From: Candidatus Omnitrophota bacterium
GTDB lineage: Bacteria > Omnitrophota > Gorgyraeia > Gygaellales > Profunditerraquicolaceae
Assembly (NCBI GenBank): GCA_028717985.1
Contig: JAQUMS010000049.1
Span: 1 to 7,468, forward strand
DNA length: 7,468 nucleotides
Direction: 5' to 3'
A program made the position numbers and the translations under genes. The notes beneath the pieces were generated by a model that was not told the DNA's origin, ran no database searches, and saw only the letters and a list, made by a program, of their open reading frames with translations. Below are positions 6,001 through 7,468 of this stretch, piece after piece (within the stretch, counting starts at the first letter, position 1; every line of letters starts with the position of its first letter).

Positions 6001-7468
6001 AGGAAATGGCGGCTATCGGTGATGATATAAGAATTTTTGTATGGGACGGTATTTTCCTCGGGGATACTACGTTCCTTACCGTCATGTCCAGCCCGACCAG
6101 CAAATCACTCTTGCTTAAAAACAGCCCGAGTGACAGCGCTTTGGTCAGGGCCGAATTAAAAGAATTACAAGATAATTTAAATCTGCGTCTGAATAGAACC
6201 GGCGTAAATGATAAAGGCGGCCGGGTACTTGGCAATAGTGAAGATATTAAGAGTGTTGTCAGGCAGGTCTGCGGTACGGTTAGAGGGTGGGAAGCCGATC
6301 ATCCGGATTTGATTATCAGCAGTTTGACCATCAGAAACGATCAGGGCTTGGATAAGCTTACTTTGTATCCGAACGGGTATACTGCTGTATACGATTATGA
6401 AACCGAAGCCGTAGCCGGACAGGGCCTAAAAGGGACGATTACGATTTATGATCCTAATGGAAAAGTTTTTGACCGCGCCGATGTTACCTATAGGGCGGTA
6501 TTAATTCAACCGACAGTCGGCCTTGTGGATCCGCATGATAATGAAATACATTTTGCTCTGAAAGCCCGGCCAACCGATATTAAATGGCAAACCGGTACTG
6601 AGTGGAAATTCAAATATAGCTGGCAATATACCGATCATACCAGTACAACCGTAAGCGAAGATTCTGATAGTGTCGCGACCAAGGAAATTTATGTCGAAGT
6701 AGGAGGACAACAGCAGCTTGTTGGAACGGAAACAATTGATCAGCTTCACGGGTTAACAAAAGAATCCACAGATTACACTACGGGTAAAACAGCTTCATAT
6801 ACCTATGTGAGAGATTATCTTGGCAGGTTCGTGATTTATACCAAAACAGTTAAAGATACCGATAACAATGTTGTCAGCGACCTTATATTAAAAGGTACCA
6901 GGACCGATGCACAAGGTAATTTCATTGATGTTTATCAGGAAAAAGTTGATCCTTCTGTCAGCCCTGTTCAGTATGTAATAATGATCGCCGGACAGGAATA
7001 CCGTTATTACGGGACGAAGATCGAAAAGATCATCAATGATGGCCATGGAGTTCAGGTGGGTACGGATGTGTATGAGTTTGACGCGGCTATCAATGGATAC
7101 AAGAGGACAGAATACACCAGATTCATGGGTGAGACAATCAGCTATCCGTCCAATGGAAAGACAATTAAAGCTAATATATTGACCACTAAACGTGATAACG
7201 GAGATGGCAACGAAGCCAATGATGAAGCGGTCAAGAGATTCGCGGTTGACGCGGCCGGAAGAGAAGCTGTGAGATTCTATGGCGATCAAGTTAGCGTTAT
7301 TAGAAGAGACGCGGAAGGTAAAGAAATCGGCGCGGATATTTACAGCTATTCTCAGTTGGTGAATCAGTTTATGGCTGGAGAGCAGACCGGATACGTGACC
7401 ATGAGCGACAAGAAAGTCATGTATAACGGGCAGGAATATGGTTTGATGGGAAGATACAACATGGCTGA
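1..7468 (+). CDS. Internal fragment of a giant multidomain, probably extracellular protein with a six-hairpin glycosidase-like domain (both ends missing)
   Basis: The frame starting at base 3 is open for 2,488 codons, and the last two bases belong to an incomplete codon. Seen directly: beta-rich Tyr/Asn/Gly-rich ends, a helical region (residues about 273-531), an EF-hand-like loop (564-575), a Pro/Thr/Val linker (908-1015), a jelly-roll-like domain (1016-1144), a six-hairpin glycosidase-like domain (1164-1506), a second linker (1508-1562), a Trp-rich beta segment (1666-1767) and a second jelly-roll-like domain (1794-1919). Only two Cys occur (1469 and 2090), and there is no evident membrane helix, which fits export. 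The first in-frame ATG (base 18) lacks a convincing ribosome binding site and no signal peptide follows it, so the true start lies upstream. Inferred role: binding and possibly cleaving a polysaccharide at or outside the cell surface. The giant modular style suggests Candidatus Omnitrophota. The coding call is very sure; the function is tentative. Confidence 0.95.
210..293 (+). repeat. Protein-level repeat copy 1 (KVxYFDY...NGxAYTYxxHE)
   Basis: Residues 70-97 read KVWYFDY, then a Gly/Asn-rich turn, then NGKAYTYKLHE. The second copy is 438 bases (146 codons) downstream with the same spacing apart from a two-residue difference in the turn. The DNA of the two copies has diverged, so the similarity is mainly at protein level and indicates an old internal duplication. 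Confidence 0.65.
648..725 (+). repeat. Protein-level repeat copy 2 (KVxFFDY...NGxAYTYxxHE)
   Basis: Residues 216-241 read KVVFFDY, a short turn, then NGTAYTYVGHE, matching copy 1 near base 210. After this copy the protein changes to a Glu/Lys-rich helical region, so this may be the last complete repeat of an array whose earlier members lie upstream of the window. Confidence 0.65.
819..1595 (+). other. Predominantly helical region with a possible coiled coil
   Basis: Residues 273-531 lose the beta-like alternation and become rich in Glu, Lys, Arg, Leu, Ile and Ala. The segment at residues 277-333 (bases 831-1001) is strongly charged, with long stretches lacking Pro and Gly, and could form a coiled coil or long hairpin. 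Further helix-like stretches follow, such as those around residues 345-420 and the Ala/Leu-rich stretch near 515-530. No catalytic motif is recognisable. It may be a spacer or oligomerisation element between two beta-rich blocks (inference). Confidence 0.5.
1596..2723 (+). other. Beta-rich region of unrecognised family
   Basis: Residues 532-907 return to a beta-strand-like pattern with many aromatic, Asn, Asp, Gly and Ser residues. The region contains the EF-hand-like loop at residues 564-575 and several polar turn sequences of the DGS or NDG type. It ends in a Ser/Gly-rich stretch directly before Pro/Thr/Val linker 1. I cannot name a family. The composition fits an extracellular adhesive or scaffold module, but this is inference. 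Confidence 0.45.
1692..1727 (+). other. EF-hand/dockerin-like calcium-binding loop
   Basis: The 12 residues DSNKNGLIEQGE (564-575) match the canonical calcium loop: Asp/Asn ligands at positions 1, 3 and 5, Gly at 6, Ile at 8 and Glu at 12. I see no second adjacent loop, so it is not a complete dockerin with paired loops. Single loops of this kind are common in large exported bacterial proteins, where calcium stabilises the fold. Calcium binding is inferred from the motif. Confidence 0.65.
2735..2765 (+). repeat. Dispersed linker repeat, type A, copy 1
   Basis: This 31-base stretch encodes part of VPTPGVVQV and matches bases 4640-4670 with a single mismatch (T at 2758 versus G at 4663). Its core at 2743-2757, CCACTCCCGGAGTGG, is an inverted repeat with 7-base arms around one central base. 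It keeps the reading frame open. Confidence 0.85.
2906..2941 (+). repeat. Dispersed linker repeat, type B, copy 1
   Basis: This 36-base stretch encodes a TPTPEVVQVAP sequence and matches bases 4547-4582 with one mismatch (T at 2915 versus C at 4556). Its core is related to type A, with CCGGAA in place of CCCGGA, so the dyad is imperfect and the protein has PEV instead of PGV. Confidence 0.85.
2964..3014 (+). repeat. Low-complexity Pro-Val repeat
   Basis: Residues 988-1004 are built almost entirely of Val and Pro in VPV, VVP and VPP units. Synonymous codons vary (GTT, GTC, GTG, GTA; CCT, CCG, CCC), so the repeat is held at protein level and is not a recent DNA tandem expansion. It probably forms an extended stiff spacer. 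Confidence 0.75.
3048..3434 (+). other. Jelly-roll carbohydrate-binding-like domain 1
   Basis: Residues 1016-1144 form a compact beta-domain of about 129 residues, with strands such as VLSINVSNP, ASVTFNL, MLRLNISG, QIIVQMLDV, QTIEIPVSEF and KITVHYG, ending in a hydrophobic strand before the glycosidase-like domain. The order and length resemble galactose-binding-fold or CBM-type modules that precede glycoside hydrolase domains. The family cannot be fixed by eye. Its place between linker 1 and the six-hairpin domain supports a substrate-targeting role (inference). Confidence 0.6.
3492..4520 (+). other. Six-hairpin (alpha/alpha)6-barrel glycosidase-like domain
   Basis: Residues 1164-1506 (343 residues) show the recurring helix pairs and conserved loops of six-hairpin glycosidases: TYDQALG (Asp1198), VEWNEMVGPTAW (Glu1248, Glu1251, Trp1258), TEHNIDVY (Glu1313, His1314, Asp1317), STDVQAWGA (Asp1372, Trp1376) and EGGLPYA (Glu1460). 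The length is about right for a complete barrel. Known for the superfamily: hydrolysis or phosphorolysis of glycosidic bonds using acidic residues. Seen here: several acidic residues in conserved loops are kept, so activity is plausible, but which are catalytic and what the substrate is cannot be told. A non-catalytic sugar-binding role is the alternative. The domain is flanked by a binding-like domain and by linkers with mirrored repeats. Confidence 0.7.
4547..4582 (+). repeat. Dispersed linker repeat, type B, copy 2
   Basis: It matches bases 2906-2941 at 35 of 36 positions, in the same orientation and reading frame. The two copies lie 1,641 bases apart and bracket the jelly-roll plus glycosidase-like modules. 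Such near-identity at DNA level contrasts with the diverged protein-level repeats elsewhere in the gene. Confidence 0.85.
4640..4670 (+). repeat. Dispersed linker repeat, type A, copy 2, with perfect palindrome
   Basis: It matches bases 2735-2765 at 30 of 31 positions. Bases 4646-4664, TCCCACTCCCGGAGTGGGA, form a perfect inverted repeat with 9-base arms and one central base. The single difference from copy 1 extends the arms, so this copy is the better hairpin. It encodes VPTPGVGQV. Confidence 0.88.
4695..4997 (+). other. Helical segment after linker 2
   Basis: Residues 1565-1665 look mainly helical: Lys/Glu/Ala/Leu-rich stretches with Tyr, such as the ones around residues 1601-1650, broken by short polar loops. 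There is no recognisable catalytic motif. The segment may be a small helical bundle spacing the glycosidase-like part from the Trp-rich beta segment. Confidence 0.45.
4998..5303 (+). other. Trp-rich beta segment
   Basis: Residues 1666-1767 contain six Trp (1667, 1693, 1713, 1717, 1732, 1760) along with many Tyr and Phe, in a beta-like alternating pattern. Surface aromatics of this density are common in carbohydrate-contacting modules. I cannot assign a family, and the aromatic residues may simply build a hydrophobic core. An Ala/Thr-rich spacer to about base 5381 follows. Confidence 0.45.
5382..5759 (+). other. Jelly-roll carbohydrate-binding-like domain 2
   Basis: Residues 1794-1919 have the pattern of a galactose-binding-type beta-sandwich: an opening LLISDFGGNG segment, a mid-domain HISFTAKG strand, VVKMHVVG, a TLTSGWTTFTSEL strand, and a closing SITFTLANGENALIDNAAFI. 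The length (126 residues) and layout resemble CBM-type or CIA30-like modules that end in a strand describing the internal face. It is not a recent duplicate of domain 1, since the sequences differ widely. The binding role is inferred. Confidence 0.55.
5760..6719 (+). other. Mixed alpha/beta region of unrecognised family
   Basis: Residues 1920-2239 begin with a Pro/Asn/Asp-rich part holding the aromatic strand RIFVWDGIF. A charged helix-like stretch near residues 2045-2062 follows. The second of the two cysteines of the fragment (residue 2090) comes next, then beta-strands with TYRAVLIQP and FKYSWQYTD. From about residue 2110 the pattern resembles immunoglobulin-like or other small beta-sandwich repeats. 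No family is named with confidence. Confidence 0.4.
6720..7468 (+). other. C-terminal beta-rich, YD/RHS-reminiscent region (runs off the window)
   Basis: Residues 2240-2488 are Tyr/Asp/Gly/Thr-rich with short strand-turn units such as SYTYVRDYLGRF, GTRTDAQGNFIDVY, QEYRYYG, RFAVDAAGREAVRFYG and RDAEGKEIGADIY. The DxxGR and DAxGxE turns recall YD/RHS repeats but lack a strict repeated consensus. The style resembles the beta-rich start of the window, so similar units may run through much of the full protein. The sequence ends mid-codon at 7467-7468. Confidence 0.5.
7194..7226 (+). other. Asp/Asn/Gly-rich possible calcium loop
   Basis: Residues 2398-2408 read DNGDGNEANDE, dense in Asp, Asn, Gly and Glu. 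The spacing is not a canonical EF-hand, but it resembles calcium-binding turns in exported repeat proteins. It could also be only a polar loop between strands. Confidence 0.35.

Noticed and set aside
6888..7289. Minus-strand ORF of 133 codons
   Set aside because: It lies entirely opposite the continuous plus-strand frame, has no recognisable domain, and no promoter or ribosome binding site context.

Overview
The whole window lies inside one protein-coding gene on the + strand. Reading from base 3 I find no stop codon to the last complete codon at 7464-7466, which gives 2,488 consecutive sense codons (residue k of this fragment starts at base 3k). Neither the start nor the stop codon is inside the window, so this is an internal slice of a very large gene. 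I see no intergenic DNA, RNA gene, promoter, terminator, CRISPR array or insertion sequence. The short ORFs in other frames and on the minus strand are shadows of this frame.

The product looks like a secreted or envelope-associated multidomain protein. It has only two cysteines in 2,488 residues, no evident transmembrane stretch, long beta-rich Tyr/Asn/Asp/Gly-rich regions, Pro/Val/Thr linkers and modules that resemble carbohydrate-active domains. Layout: (1) 3-818, beta-rich N-terminal part of the fragment with a repeated motif about 146 residues apart; (2) 819-1595, mostly helical region with a charged possible coiled coil; (3) 1596-2723, beta-rich region with an EF-hand-like calcium loop; (4) 2724-3047, Pro/Thr/Val linker 1; (5) 3048-3434, jelly-roll carbohydrate-binding-like domain; (6) 3492-4520, six-hairpin (alpha/alpha barrel) glycosidase-like domain; (7) 4524-4688, linker 2; (8) 4695-4997, helical segment; (9) 4998-5303, Trp-rich beta segment; (10) 5382-5759, second jelly-roll-like domain; (11) 5760-6719, mixed region I do not recognise; (12) 6720-7468, beta-rich, YD/RHS-reminiscent region that runs off the end.

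The clearest non-obvious signal is at DNA level. Two kinds of short near-palindromic repeat (A and B) sit inside the two linkers in the order A-B-[binding domain + glycosidase-like domain]-B-A. The copy at 4646-4664 is a perfect 19-base inverted repeat. This suggests either a shuffled domain cassette bounded by homologous linker DNA, or a small palindromic element that has spread in frame through linkers.

Organism: moderate GC, standard code, and a giant secreted-type modular ORF. This style fits an uncultured Gram-negative lineage, and Candidatus Omnitrophota, known for giant ORFs, is my best guess. It is an inference from style only; other PVC-type or environmental bacteria remain possible. 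If the modules work together, the plausible job is binding and trimming of an extracellular or envelope polysaccharide by a large surface-anchored or secreted protein.
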